A model generated the notes under the pieces. It was not told the origin of the DNA and searched no databases. It saw nothing but the letters and a program-made list of their open reading frames with translations. Of a stretch of 64,000 bases of DNA, positions 36,181 through 49,842 are shown piece by piece. The stretch comes from Melitaea cinxia (taxonomy: Eukaryota; Arthropoda; Insecta; Lepidoptera; Nymphalidae), in NCBI RefSeq assembly GCF_905220565.1, contig NC_059398.1, forward strand, positions 12,483,210-12,547,209. Direction: 5' to 3'. How positions within the stretch are numbered: the first letter of the stretch is position 1; every line of letters begins with the position of its first letter. The position numbers were made by a program, and so were the translations under genes.

Positions 36181-39100
36181 CGTACGTGTACTGCTAATGA
36201 TTTAACGAGATCACAAATTTTGTGTATTTAAGTACGCTTTGACAAATTTGAAATAAAAATATTTTAAGGATAATTTTGCAGAAATTATTTTCTTAAGCGT
36301 CTGTTCAGAGAAAATTATTTTTTCTAAATAAATAACTTTTATAATATTTAGTTCTTTTTTCATAGCTCTTATAAAAGTATACTTTTAATCAAGATTAAAC
36401 TTAAAACAAATTAGCCTAGATATAATTTATACATTAAATAAAAATCCGTAAAAAATAGTTATTCAATCTATAGCAAAATATAAATGCAAATTGGTTTAAA
36501 TACTGCGTAGCAAATGATACCGTACAAAATAATAATAACATGTAAATTATAGTCTACTTGAAAGTCGAATGTTGGGTGCCGGCATTGAGACGTTGACTTA
36601 AAAATTAATTAGCCGAACGACCGGTGTAATCTCGAAAGCCTACACCGATTACGGAATCGTTGCTTTCTAAAATTCATTCAAACACGTAGAGAGCAAGTGA
36701 CATTTTAAACATTCACCATGATCGTTTATGACCTTTCGGTTACGAGATTCATTCGAGTAAGCTTCGTCTCCGCCGACGAAATGTACAGTTGGCCCTCAGT
36801 GTCGCCACAAATCGCTAAAATTTTATTTTTTTCTGTTTTGTTCTCTCATGAAAATGTATGCCTCTTTATCTCTCTATCCTGCTTAACTAAGACGATCTTA
36901 TATATAATTTCAAGCGGATAATTTTATGTCTAAAGAATTCCTACAGACATATTCAAGTATATATTTTTTTCTTTTTGTAAATATCATTTCTACATTTGTA
37001 AACGAGGGAAATATATTAATCACTTTATTTGCCTTATTTTATTCCTTATATTTTTTTACGACGCAATGTTTTAAATAAAATCTGATAAAAAATTGATAGT
37101 TTTTTTCAATGTGTTTAGGGATGCGAATTTCGCAGATTATGGCTAGATATCCTTAAATAAATAAAAGAGACTAACGACAAAGTTTCCCAACCAATATAAT
37201 GTTAGCGTCGTTCGCAAAGCGCCACACGCACAAGTAGGTTTCTTTGACAAAGTTCCGTTGCATGCTTGATTCGCTATTGTTTTAGCTATCGAGCGAGCCA
37301 AAACTCTGACCGTTTCCCAGTTCCGTCGATAACTAGTACGCAAGACGTGTACTGCCTTCCGCTGCAACTTGCATGATTACTTGTTATTATCTTGGTGTTT
37401 GTTCTCAACTTCGAATCGAATATCGACATTTAATATTAAATGAGGCTGGAAATGCTTAAACGTTGAATATTACATCCGATAATATCCACTTCACATAAAA
37501 TCACGAAAACGTGTATTGTTGTTTTCATGTGTAATTCGTAAAATATAACAGATTGTTGTTTTTTCTATCGATTTAAAGGCATTAAACAAAATCATTTCAC
37601 GCCTCACAAAGTCATCGCTTATTAGGAAACCACCAGTCTATATATTTAATTATGTGAACTAAATTACATTCGCTACAGCTTTTAAACATAATTAAATTGT
37701 ACCATTAACAAAGTCAGTTTGATTTCGCTAATAGCCCTAGTATAATTTTAATAACACTAATAATAAGACTAAATATGTTTACTCAACTATGATTTCTCAG
37801 TAAACAACCAACTGATAAGTACTGTCATTAATGTCTATCAAACGTTTCGCTAGCGATAGCAAAACGACTCTTAAGCGCTTGCATCAGTAACTAAACATCG
37901 CTTACTGTCAGTGGCACTCGTACTGTAACTGAAGCGGGTCCGGAATTTGGCTTAACTACACTATAGATACGGTATCATCGGAGACCGTATATCAATCAGT
38001 TGTTACAACGATCCACGATTGTCGTTTATCTTCGGAACCGCTCGGATCTATCTGTCCAGATTCGTGCATTGTTCCGACATTAACCAGTGCCGCCGAAACG
38101 TTGGATGTCTAAAATGCCAGTGAAACCGTTCCCGTTGCACGGCGCAACGGGCTCCCGATAGCGTTTCCAATTTCCTGACTTAAATTGCTCTAATTTGGTT
38201 ATGCGCTGACGACTGATCGAAAGTTCCTAAAGCGCTGGCCACCATTCGACTGCGGTTCGTAATTTTTGCTAAATTTCGCTGTACATTTCCATGTCTGTTT
38301 TTTATTTCCAACCTCGCGGAATATTGACTCATTATTTTGCAAGTTTACATAAATTCCTTTCAATGTTGTATGCTCAATGATAAAAAAGGAAACTTTTATA
38401 AAAATATTTTCGATACCTTTTTTTTCAATGAATATTAATAATAACGTATTACCAGTAATACCAATTTTAAGTAAGTATATTTCTTTAAATCTCTGAATTC
38501 GTAATTTTATCACGTTATTCGTTGGCTAATAGCAATCTCAAATAAAGTTTCGAGCTAAATGCGCTTTCAATATTAGAAACTCTAATATCGAGCTCATAAT
38601 AAATTTACAACTTGTATTTTTCAAATTAAGACTTACATTTTTTGTTTGTTCTTGAATGGTACTAGCAGCTCTGGAGTGCCAACATATTAGGCTAATGGCG
38701 AACTAATTACGCTCTCGAAGCGTTTTCAGGGCCACATAAGTACCAACCTACCACTCAAGAAGCAGCACTGCTTTTTCCATTTCATTTGTAGTCTTCTTTA
38801 TATTTTACTTAAAGAAATATTTTTTCCGGAGTACTCATTTGTAACAAAATATTTTCCTTCGGTATATAATAAATATAAAAATGAATGTACATAATTTTCT
38901 TCAAATAAATCTTTCATCGATGTTTTAAGGAGAATAATTTGACTAATATAGAACCGAGAGCCGAATTTATTTCGAAACAGATTTACATATACGAGTACGT
39001 CTTATTACTTTGTGTTTAAGGGCTGTTTTCGAAATAAAAGAAAATCGTTATAGTAATAGTTTTCTCGATAACACGGGGGGTACTTCAGATAAACGTATCC

Positions 39101-42100
39101 CGGAGCGAGCGATTTGTATTAAGCCGCCTAGTACTACACTCGTAATTTTCGACGCTTGAGGCAACGACTCTTTGTATCATGGATGTAAATAAGTAAAATA
39201 AAAAAAGGTTTATTACATTCTATGAATAATTTTCAGATATATCATAATAATAAATATCCGAAAAAAAATCAATATATAAAGTAAGGAAAGATTTTAAGTG
39301 TTAATTAAAAATGTAGTAAGATAAAACAATTGTGTGATAGAAATAATCGAATTATTTGAAATTTCTTCGTACATAACTTGTATTTGTATTAAAAATATAG
39401 TCTTATTTCGTAAATTTTGCGATCAATATTCCAATAAAAACAAAGTCAATTGATATTCTATGAACACGTATTCACCTCGAGTAGGTAATCTTGTTACAAT
39501 GGAATCGATGAGACGATATAAGCCGATCATTTAAAAACAGCGACAAATTATTTATCTAAGCTTAACTCGAGTAAAATTAATGCGTACTTAATATTATTAC
39601 TAAAACTTATTGAATATTTATGTTATATATTTTTTAAAATAATGTTACAATATTTTTGCAACAATCAAAGGACACTAAAACTAGTTTATACGGTGGAACT
39701 AGTTTTAATATAAAATATTTAAATGCTTTTAAAGACTTTTAACAATAAAACAATGTCGCCTCGACTCATAAGTTTAAAATCGATTCAAAAGCAGGGCAAT
39801 TATTTTCCACCGCTACTTTCTTCTTGTGTTTAATTGAAATATTTAAATATTTCATCTTACATAAGATATTTTTGCGTTAACTTTCCCTATTTAAGAACAC
39901 AACTTTTCATGTGGTTCGGCTCGTTAATATATTCCTAAATTTTGATTGCCTCATGGTAAATTTAAGATACTGGGGGGAAGACTTTATTCTATTTTTTTTT
40001 TGTTCAAATTTCAAATGACAATTAGGTATGGTAATGCGGTTCTCTGTTTTGTTAAAAATTATTCTAAAACGTCAGTGTCCGGATACTGATGGAAGCGAGG
40101 TGGCATAGGAAGGGGGAGAAAAGGGGGAAAAGTTGACGTCTCGTATGGTACCGTAGTTGTAATTAATGGATTTTGATTCGTGCGTTGCCCCTACGAGTAT
40201 ACCTAACTTTGCCTCGTAAGATTTAACTCTTACTACAATAAACTAAAATATATGTTTTAATGATTATTGAGTTAATTTGTACAGATATTTAAACAGAAAA
40301 AAAATAAGCTAAGTTTTTACAAAAATAATTACACAGATCTGCGTTCGGGCATATATTTTTAAAATAAAAAATCGAATGAAATGTACAGAAAAGATTAACA
40401 GATTCCTTAAGTTTATTGCGAGTTCAAATGAATTTGCGCTATAGTAGAATGAAGAAAAGGGAAAAGGGGACGAGAATGGACACAGTAAACATAATTAGGT
40501 GTTCGGGCAAGCGGCCACCTTGATTAAACGAGACACTGACGTTTCCCGAAGACGAAAATAATCTTAAAGGAATGCAAGTCAAATACTAAGCATTTATCGT
40601 CCGTCGTTTTTATAACAGCATTGCACTACTACAAAAGTAGTTTAAACTTAACTTAAATTTTACTACAAAGAATATACGCTTTGAAATGTTTTACTTCTCT
40701 CCTATTTTCTGGTTAATTTTATTACCCACGCATTGTTCCGTGAGATTTTGTAGGAAAAATAACAACAGAAACAAGCGCTAGTGACAATTCAAACTGTCAA
40801 ATAATTCAAGGTACGGTGCGACGTATCTCACAATCAGTAAGATCTACAGTCGGTGTTACCGAGACTATACTTTTTTCCATTCGGTTTCTTTATATCCCGG
40901 TTTTCTTCATTCGTTTTCTATATATAAGAGTTTGGCATCTTTGCACGAATTCCCCAGATAAAAAGCTATTTTCACACGTATATCCATCGGTGAGTGTTAT
41001 TTCGCATCGTAGCTCAAGCGATATACAGTTGTAATTTTTTTTATTTTTTTGACGTTTCCAATAAATTCAACTATCTCATGTTTATCGTTGTTTTAACGTT
41101 AATTAAAATTTCTTATCATTCTAAGTGGAAAGCAATTAAAAATATAAACAAAATGCTTTATTAAAAATCTCTAAAGAAAATTTCAATGGATATTTTTTAA
41201 GACTGATAAGAGTAGCATTCTTTATTGCATGCACCATATAGAATTTCATCTTTTTAAAGAATCAACCGCAATCTTTTTCACGACAAAATGTCGTAACGTG
41301 CTGTTTTATACCGCAAAAGAAAACAAAAGAAAGCGCGCTCGAAGTAATAAAGCAGCTCGATTTCCGCTATTTAGAGTGGCGAAGAGAATTAAAGTTCCTT
41401 TTGAGGGAAGTTCACTACAATATAAACAAAATGTATCTGAAGTGGGTGAGTAATAAGAATTCCGTAGCGTGGCGGATAAAGGCTGTTATTTGACGAAAAA
41501 ACGATGATGAAGCACGATCATGTCGCGAACCGCTGACTGATAAATTGTCGAACATTTCTTTGCAAAAAATTCTTTCCTTAGAAACCAATTATTGAGGCTT
41601 GCCGATAGAGCTCCGACATAGTATAAGATGTACCCAGTGTTGGGTTTCCTTGCTACGTTATATCAAAATACAATTATAAGAATCACTGCAACGATACTGT
41701 ACTTTCATAATTATGTTTTAGTAAATTAAATTTTGTTATTTAAAAGTTACTTTAATTTCTTTTATTTATTTTTATTTTATTTATTTTATTTAAGATGACT
41801 TATAAACATACGCTGATAAATGATTTACAAACGTGTTTTACAATATTTTGATGAGTGCTGCTTATTTTTACAAGTTGTCACAGCATGGAATAAATACAGA
41901 AATGTATGTATATACATTTAAAAAATATGTATATACATAAAAAGAACTTTAATAAAAACACAATTCACAAAATAAGAATCGATTGCATTTCAGTTTCGAC
42001 ATATATCATTATTGTATTTTCCATGGCTGTTAACATAAACATTGAAAACAAACTGGGGCCAAATCGACCGCACTCTAAACGGCACACACTAACTCGATAC

Positions 42101-43295
42101 AAACTGTGATAAAGGTTCGATTGTATGCAGTAAATAAAATATGACTTGGCCATATTTCCACTTTCGTTTCTTTTCGTTTTATGTCCTTTTTCTCTGGGCT
42201 CCCTGAAAAACCATTCATATAAAATACCTTTTCGATATTACCCAACTTTATTAGCATCGGGCGCGTGTCTTTATATAAAAAATTTTTTTTTTTCACTTTA
42301 CGGCAATTCTTCGTATTACGTAAATACTGAACTACATTGATATAATTCAAAGGAAAATTTACTCTTCTTAACGACGTTGCTGAAAATAGGTAATTTAATT
42401 TAATTCTACCTTAAAGTAATAAAAAGTTAAACGCTGATAAAAAATTCGTTACATTTTCATTAAAAGGGCTATGTTAAAAATTTATTCGAAGCTAAATGTG
42501 GAACAGCGGAAATATTATTTGAGATACAACTTGATCCATAATTTAAGCTGCGTAGCCCCAAGTCGAGCCGCGGATTCGGCTTACGGAGCAAATAAATAGC
42601 TTCTTTGAAAGCTATCGTGAAAGCAAATTAGAATAATGTTCTGCGATTTGGCGTTTCAACAAACGAGAACGTAGAATGGGCCTCAGTGGATTATTTGGGT
42701 GTTCGGGTGGACCCGGGTAAATTTGGCTATAAATGGAAGTGTTGCGACTGTAACAGAGGTAACCTATTAACTGAAAAAGAAACCATTTCTAGACAGATTT
42801 AAGTTCATATATTTGGAGAACTCGCATTACATTCTCTCTATGGACACATTATTTCCTTTTAAGCGTTTTTATGTTCACGATACACATTCTCATCAATCGG
42901 GAAACGACTAATCCATTAAAGTAAATTCTGCAGTATTTAATAATAGCACATTTTCAAATAAAATAGCTTATCACGAGCCAATAAAAGTGGATATTATAAA
43001 GCGATAGGACAGCGAATATTAAAACCCGCAATCGTTTTCAGATAAAAATTGTATAACGCAACGTTAATAGTAATTTTATAACGCATTAAAAATTCGATTA
43101 AAAGCCGTAATCTATATTTTTAAAAACATATAATTTTACGTTTTTTTTAACAGTTAAATTATGAACGACTCCACCAGTCTACATCCATCCAGAAGTTACC
43201 AAACTCTAGTAAATACTGGGAAAGCCACAAAATGAAACCTTGTAGTATATTTTGCAAAGTTTTTATATTAAAAAAAGTTTAATATTATCATTACA

Positions 43296-43613
43296 GCCTA
43301 TACAGTCCACTGCTGGACATAGGCCTCCACAAGTTTACGCCAAAAATAACGTGAACTTATCTGTTTTGCCCATAGTCACCACGCTGGGCAGGCGGGTTGG
43401 TGACCGCAGTACTGGCTTTGTCGCACCGAAGACGCTGCTGCCCGTTTTCGGCCTGTGTATTTCAAAGCCAGCAGTTGGATGGTTATCCTGCCACCGGTCG
43501 GCTTTTTAAGTTGCAAGGTGGTAGTGAAACTGTGATATCCCTTAGTCGCCTCTTACGACACCCACGGGAAGAGAGGGGGTGGCTAAATTCTTTAGTACCG
43601 TAGCCACACAGTA
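43296..43613 (-). mobile_element. RTE-tailed non-autonomous element (minus orientation), full-looking copy
   Basis: The same layout as the 32.6-kb copy: CAGTCCACTGCTGGACATAG, the GTTTACGCC..AACGTGAAC hairpin remnant, GACGCTGCTGCCCGTTTTCG, GTCGCCTCTTACGACACCC, GGAAGAGAGGGGGTGGC and GTAGCCACACAG. In sense orientation (minus strand) it begins near TGTGGCTACGG and ends with the RTE 3' tail, so a LINE of that type probably mobilised it. Confidence 0.72.
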
Positions 43614-44789
43614 CTTTAATTAAATATAATATTATATTAATAATAATTACCTGCCTGAAAGCACCTGTATCATTTAGACCTTAAAAATATATCATATAAA
43701 TCACACTTAAATTGTAGGCTTTTCATATTCGTTTGTTGTATTAAAAACTGAATCATCATACTCGCATTACCGAATATCGTTATAAAACAAAAGAACGTAA
43801 ATCAAAAAATACCGATAAATAAGCTCAATAAACTATCCCATCAAGCAGAAACTGAGCTCACTTTTGAATTATTGGATGCTGGATCTCATACCGTGCGCAA
43901 CATGTGTTTTATATCATCTGAACCCTATATTCTGTAACATCAAGTTCGGTATAAGTATATAACAGATTGAATACGAAATATTATAGGAATTTTAATATAA
44001 CGAAATGTACGGAATAGGAGGTGCACTCGTATTCATACAAGTGTTAAAAAGTAGTAATAGGTTTTCGAATCCAATTCCAATCGTTTGCATTTTTTATTAC
44101 ATTTCTGTGTACCTGGGGATTTGCAACAATAGTCATATTTTTTTTTTTCACTCATCTATTATTTCGCTGGTTTGGAACAACGATACGAGTATATCTATTA
44201 TATTAATAATTAATAGACTGTATATTTCGTTTTCGGACATTGTTGTGAGTATTTTTATACACCATACACTCGGATTTATGCGTCAATATTTTAAATAATT
44301 CTTAGTTTAATAATAATAGATATGTACTCGTATGTGAATACAAACAATAGTATTTTGTCGAAGATAATTTTTTTGAAGTCAGATTTTTGAAAACCCTATT
44401 AATAGTTTTAAATACCATCGTTTTAAATACTCTTATTTTCATTATTAAGAAGAATTTTTTACAAAAAACTGTATTCATATATGCCAATGAAAAATCATAT
44501 TTCGTTACGTTGCATTTTAAAACTGTCAGTTATACAAATATAATCGTTTTATTTGTCTCTACTTAATTCTGAAGAAATAATTTTCGTTAAATGTGGATTT
44601 AAATTAATTCATAAAAGGTGTTAGTATATTTACCTAAAATATCCGGTAGTCCATTAATTATACATTCAGCAAAATTATTTTATGCAAAGAACTTATTGTG
44701 ACACGTTTACGGAACGTTTTTGGAAGTTGAAAATCACAAATAAAAATAAATTTATTTATTATTACTTCATACAGAAATATGTTTGTGCA

Positions 44790-44945
44790 GGCTGGCTAGA
44801 ATTTTCCCGTGATTTTGTCTGTCATGGAATTCCCTTATGAAATCCGTTCTCAAACCATTGAATATTATATTACATGGTTGACTATCTTGGTTGTAAAGGC
44901 GTGACTGACAGATAGGCAGACTAACAGACACACAGAGTTTATATT
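44790..44945. repeat. Degenerate Helitron-like fragment
   Basis: AGGCTGGCTAGAATTTTCCC and GTAAAGGCGTGACTGACAGA followed by AGACTAACAGACAC recall the (AGAC)n-bearing lepidopteran Helitrons, but the ends are not defined. Confidence 0.35.
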
Positions 44946-45499
44946 ACATCTATAATATTATATGTAACACTTGAAAAACAAGAGACATCTAAGTACTTAT
45001 TTTCAGAACTCGTAAACATTTAAACTTTGTAATAGAAAATTACATTGAATACAAATTATATATTTTATTTTTTATTTTTTACGGAACGAATTTCGTGAGC
45101 TCTTATATATTGTCAATTAACTGTCGAACATTAAAGTTTTTTATGTGTTTAAGGGCCTTAAATGCTTTTAAATTTCTTCTTTAAAATAAATAAAAGGTCT
45201 ACTTTCATCAGCGTTTCAGTAATAAAACATGGTTTACTGTGATCCAAGGCAATAAAAATGGATAGGGTGTTTTAATTTCCTCACCATTTTTACAATTTCA
45301 ACAATAAGACTTATTTCTCCAATTTTTGACTCCATTTATTACATTATTTTAAACAATAAAGGCTTAAAAAGTATATATAACATTATACGTATAAAAGTAT
45401 ATATACATATAACATTTATTAATTAATACGTTTCGCTTAAAATATATAAATAACAAATTATATTTATTGTAAGTTGTTATTTATACATTTATCTTTATG

Positions 45500-45582
45500 A
45501 CTAGCCCGTTGGCGCTGTTTGTACTGACCCAGCTTTCTGCTCCGGGGGTCGTGGGTTCGATTCCCACCCCGAGTCTGGGTGA
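45500..45582 (+). mobile_element. tRNA-derived SINE head
   Basis: A tRNA-like stretch starts CTAGCCCGTTGGCGC (A-box region) and has the B box GGTTCGATTCC (45554-45564) followed by CACCCCGAGTCTGGG. It lacks a complete cloverleaf, so it is not called a functional tRNA gene. Confidence 0.65.
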
Positions 45583-45583
45583 A

Positions 45584-45606
45584 ATATATATATATATATA
45601 TATATT
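45584..45606. repeat. (AT)n microsatellite after a SINE head
   Basis: About 23 bases of alternating AT directly follow the tRNA-like sequence ending CGAGTCTGGGTG, possibly grown from a SINE tail. Confidence 0.85.
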
Positions 45607-48600
45607 TTATTTATATATTTATATATGTATTATTTATAAGTATGTTTATCGAAAAAAAAAATATGTAGCTATACCAGTCGGCTGTTAACTATAACACAAG
45701 CAAGTTGCAAGCAAGCTGCAACACAATTAAGTTGCTTACTTTAGGAACAGACGACCGTGTGTGTATTGTGTAGATATTTATATTACATTTATATTATTTA
45801 TGTCGATATATTTACATGATATAAAAGAAAAATTTTAAGGATTTATTTATGTCAAGAAATAGTAATTAATAACATTTAGTCTTAACGTCATTTTGTGAAG
45901 ATGAGTCGCCGTAAAAAAAAATGATTGATTTGCTTCTTAAATCCTTTGTTGAAAATAGACAATACGTAATAGACAATTAATTATCGATTACATTACTAGA
46001 AGTTTCGGTAAGTCTAAAAATTTAAAAGAATACAGAGAATCCCGTTATGTGGGTAAAACCACGAGGTACTCCAGTACTGCTTGATAAATAAAAAACGTCA
46101 TCTTTAGCATATCCATTTTCCAGAGGTATACCTAAATCTACGCTCGATAACACAATATCGTTACATTTTAAAGAATGACAAAGGTCATATCCAACTAACA
46201 AAATTAGAGAGTTCAAAGTTAGACGCTATATTATTATTTCGCGTATTTGGTTCAAAGATTTGAGGAACTGAATAAAACCCACCATTAATATGTATGTACA
46301 TGTTTAACTACTATTTATGCCTATTATTTACAAATAAATTCAAAGTTACAATAACTTACAACAAATGTATAGCTAATTAATTAAGTAAATAAAAATCGAT
46401 TACCTACTTTTTTGCAAGTAAAATTATCATACGAAAATCAAATGAATGTGAGTCACTTAAAACCTACTAATAAGATAAACATGGCTTGTTTTTAGTTCTC
46501 TTTTAGCTCAAACTGACATTTTCCGACACATAATTCTCCAGCAAAATTATTACCTTTATGCAAAAATTTCCCCATGTAAATGCAAATTTTAATTGAATTA
46601 AATTAATCTTTGCTGTTAAACTCTCGACAGTGGCATTACGGACGATTGTAGTAATTACATTTAACAAATTTTAATTTTATAAGAGCACTGGAAATGATTT
46701 AATAGACGTAAAAAATTAGTTATCCTTACTTACTCGTCCCAGTGTTGTCATAAAACTACGACACTGAAGCTATCAAAGGCGCTCTAATAAAAGCAGAGTA
46801 ACAAAGCGGAATACAACAGTACAGAAGGCTTACATACATTCGATTATAGCTCTTTTGTACTTGAATACAAAGACTAAAGTAGGATAAAAACGTTATAACA
46901 CATCGTGACCTGTACGGGACGTAACTTTGTATCCGACGTTATGTTTTCATTGATGACTTTCTCTTTTAATTCACCTCTCACATGCAAATATATTTCATTA
47001 TCTTTTTTTTATAACTTTTGAATATAATTGTGTAAAAGATACATATAAGTATAATCTATTTGCCTAAAGACTAATTAATATATTATATATTGCATCGACA
47101 TTACAATAGTACGTCCACTCAAAACCTTGCGATTGGTTCTAGCTGTAACTGATTGAATACAGAAAGTGCAAGTGTAGGCTATTTTGACACCAATAAGTTT
47201 CCCAGCGTTAGATTTAACCAGATAGATAAAATAACCCACAATATTTAACAAGAGACTATTATATTATATTATTTCTTAAATTTACCATCCTCTCATAAAC
47301 TTTTGACAAGGTAAGATAATTAGTACCTCTCTACTACAGACTACTACCACTACTAATAATACTAATATTTAACAGGTTTTATATGAATCGAATCGTAATT
47401 CGCATATATGAAACCAAAAGCTGTGATCATTTTAATTTTCTTCACGAACACTTATTTAATAATCAAAACATCGACATTAAAACTATTCTTTCACATACCT
47501 TCATTACTGGTTTTTTTATTGCTTTATAACAGTAACATATTGTTAGTTTTATTTTATAATCATTCTTTATGAGCTGAAATACCGAAGACGGTGTAATGGA
47601 TGTTTTCAATGAGCGACTCAATGCAACGCCGCAATGTTAATTGCTCAAATCTCTAAATACTCGCCAGACAGACTCAGTTTTTTACTCTCGCCCTCTGTCA
47701 ACCATAATTAGTTTTTTCCCCCGAAGTAATCGCTGTCGGTACAAACATGCAACGCTCTTAATGAAAACACTCGCAAGCGGTTGTGTTTAATGTTTATTTA
47801 CTTCCAGTTCGTTTTAAGATGTTTCCTCAAACGATCTTGGAAAACGATGAGCGCCCTTGTTATAAGCCACGTCGAGACATTCCGTAACATTCGGTGATAA
47901 CTGTTGTTATAATTACGAGGTTTCTGTTTACTTAGCAAAAACTTTTAAGTATATGCATTATTTCTTATATGTTAGTTTAATTTAATATTTAAATATTATA
48001 AAAACAATTATTTTAATTTTATTATTTTAGCATTGCTATTAATAATAAATAATCAATTATTAAATACTGTGTTTTGTATTTGTTTACGTCATTTTATTTT
48101 GTAATGTTTATAATGTTGTGTTTTAATAGTATTGTTTTAGTGAAATATACATATATGAAATGAGAATAAGAGGAAATGTTATTATTTTTTGATATGTAAT
48201 ATTTAAAAAATGGTCAAATGTAACTACAATAGAAAGAATGTGAAAATTCAAATCTTCGTCTTCTAATTTTTCTTTGACATTATGTAAACGTACACATGAA
48301 GTAAAAGTACAATACTAAAAAGAGTTTTCTTCTACTTTGCTTTAGTTTTAAAAATGTAGACTTTTTATAAGTTTTCTTTAAGAGTTATGTTCCCAAGATT
48401 TTGAAATTTGCTATTTGAAAATATTAAGAAAGAAGCGATGCAAACGCAATATTTCGTCGCTTAGGGTATGAGATAACGCCGTCGTGTTTAGACGTTAAGT
48501 AAATCTCAGGCAGCTGTTGATACGACGTATATCTTCGTTATGCGTTGGAAGAAAACAATATAAATCAGTTACCTAATTCTCTTTACCTACCGTTTATTAA

Positions 48601-49047
48601 GCCGTAGTAAAATTAATACAACAATCTCGTAAATACATTTTACGAGAATTAACAACAATGTGTCGCTCGCCTAAGATAAATTGAGGTATAAGTCACAAAA
48701 TTGCATAGGCGTATTCGAATCGTAAATAACTCGCAAATTAAAGGAAAATTTTGTATATAATTATAGTTATATGAATTATAATAGATGTCAACACCTCTAC
48801 AGTTAAACTGGCGCCGTCTTCGCGTAGGGTGCGGTGAGTGGCAAAAAATGAGAGGCCATTTTACCTCTCGCCGCAAAATAAGCAAATTTTACCTTCCAGT
48901 TCCATAAGGCCAGAAAGGAGAGGCCTTTTAGCTTTTTAGGTTGGTTATATTATTACAAAAATGAATGTCACTCGTCGAAACAAGACCAAACGTAAACATG
49001 ATTCCCTCTAAAGAAAAGTTTTTACTTTATAAAAACCTCTTTTTAAA

Positions 49048-49842
49048 GATTTTTTGATGTCTTAATATTTTATTATTAAATAGGCAGTAGTTTTTTTTTT
49101 TACTTTTATCACATTAAACGTAAACAAAACAACTACAATTTAGTCTTAAAATATTTTGAATGATATACTAATAGCTAATGTAACGATAATATTAGACAAA
49201 GCAATAAAGTAACGGCTAGAAAACGTATTCATCTTTCTTGTTTCTTACGATTTTTTGATGTCTTAATATTTTATTATTAAATAGGCAGTAGTTTTTTTTA
49301 CTTTTATCACATTAAATGTAAACAAAACAACTACAATTTAGTCTTAAAATATTTTGAATGATATACTAATAGCTAATGTAACGATAATATTAGACAAAGA
49401 AATAAAGTAACGGCTAGAAAACGTATTCATCTTTCTTATTTCTTACGATTTTTTGATGTCTTAATATTTTATTATTAAATAGGCAGTAGTTTTTTTTACT
49501 TTTATCACATTAAATGTAAACAAAACAACTACAATTTAGTCTTAAAATATTTTGAATGATATACTAATAGCTAATGTAACGATAATATTAGACAAAGAAA
49601 TAAAGTAACGGCTAGAAAACGTATTCATCTTTCTTATTTCTTACGATTTTTTGATGTCTTAATATTTTATTATTAAATAGGCAGTAGTTTTTTTTACTTT
49701 TATCACATTAAATGTAAACAAAACAACTACAATTTAGTCTTAAAATATTTTGAATGATATACTAATAGCTAATGTAACGATAATATTAGACAAAGTAATA
49801 AAGTAACGGCTAGAAAACGTATTCATCTTTCTTATTTCTTAC
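49048..49842. repeat. Tandem array, four copies of a ~198-bp unit
   Basis: Units start at 49048, 49249, 49447 and 49645, each opening GATTTTTTGATGTC and ending TTTCTTAC; lengths are 201, 198, 198 and 198 bp. Copies 2 and 3 read identically. Copy 1 has a longer T-run and a few substitutions (CATTAAACG for CATTAAATG, CTTG for CTTA); copy 4 has GTAATAAAG for GAAATAAAG. The near identity shows a recent expansion or ongoing homogenisation. It is AT-rich, has no open frame, and matches no TE family I know. Confidence 0.95.

Noticed and set aside
38131..38151. Hairpin CCCGTTGC-ACGGC-GCAACGGG as a terminator or miRNA
   Set aside because: Eight base pairs only, no T-run and no surrounding gene; bacterial-type terminators do not apply here.
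43252..43603. Open frames at 43.25-43.60 kb and the similar one at 32.62-32.83 kb
   Set aside because: Their translations resemble each other only because both lie in the same RTE-tailed repeat.
45500..45582. Functional tRNA gene
   Set aside because: A and B boxes are present but a full set of cloverleaf stems could not be drawn; the sequence matches a SINE head and continues into AT repeats.
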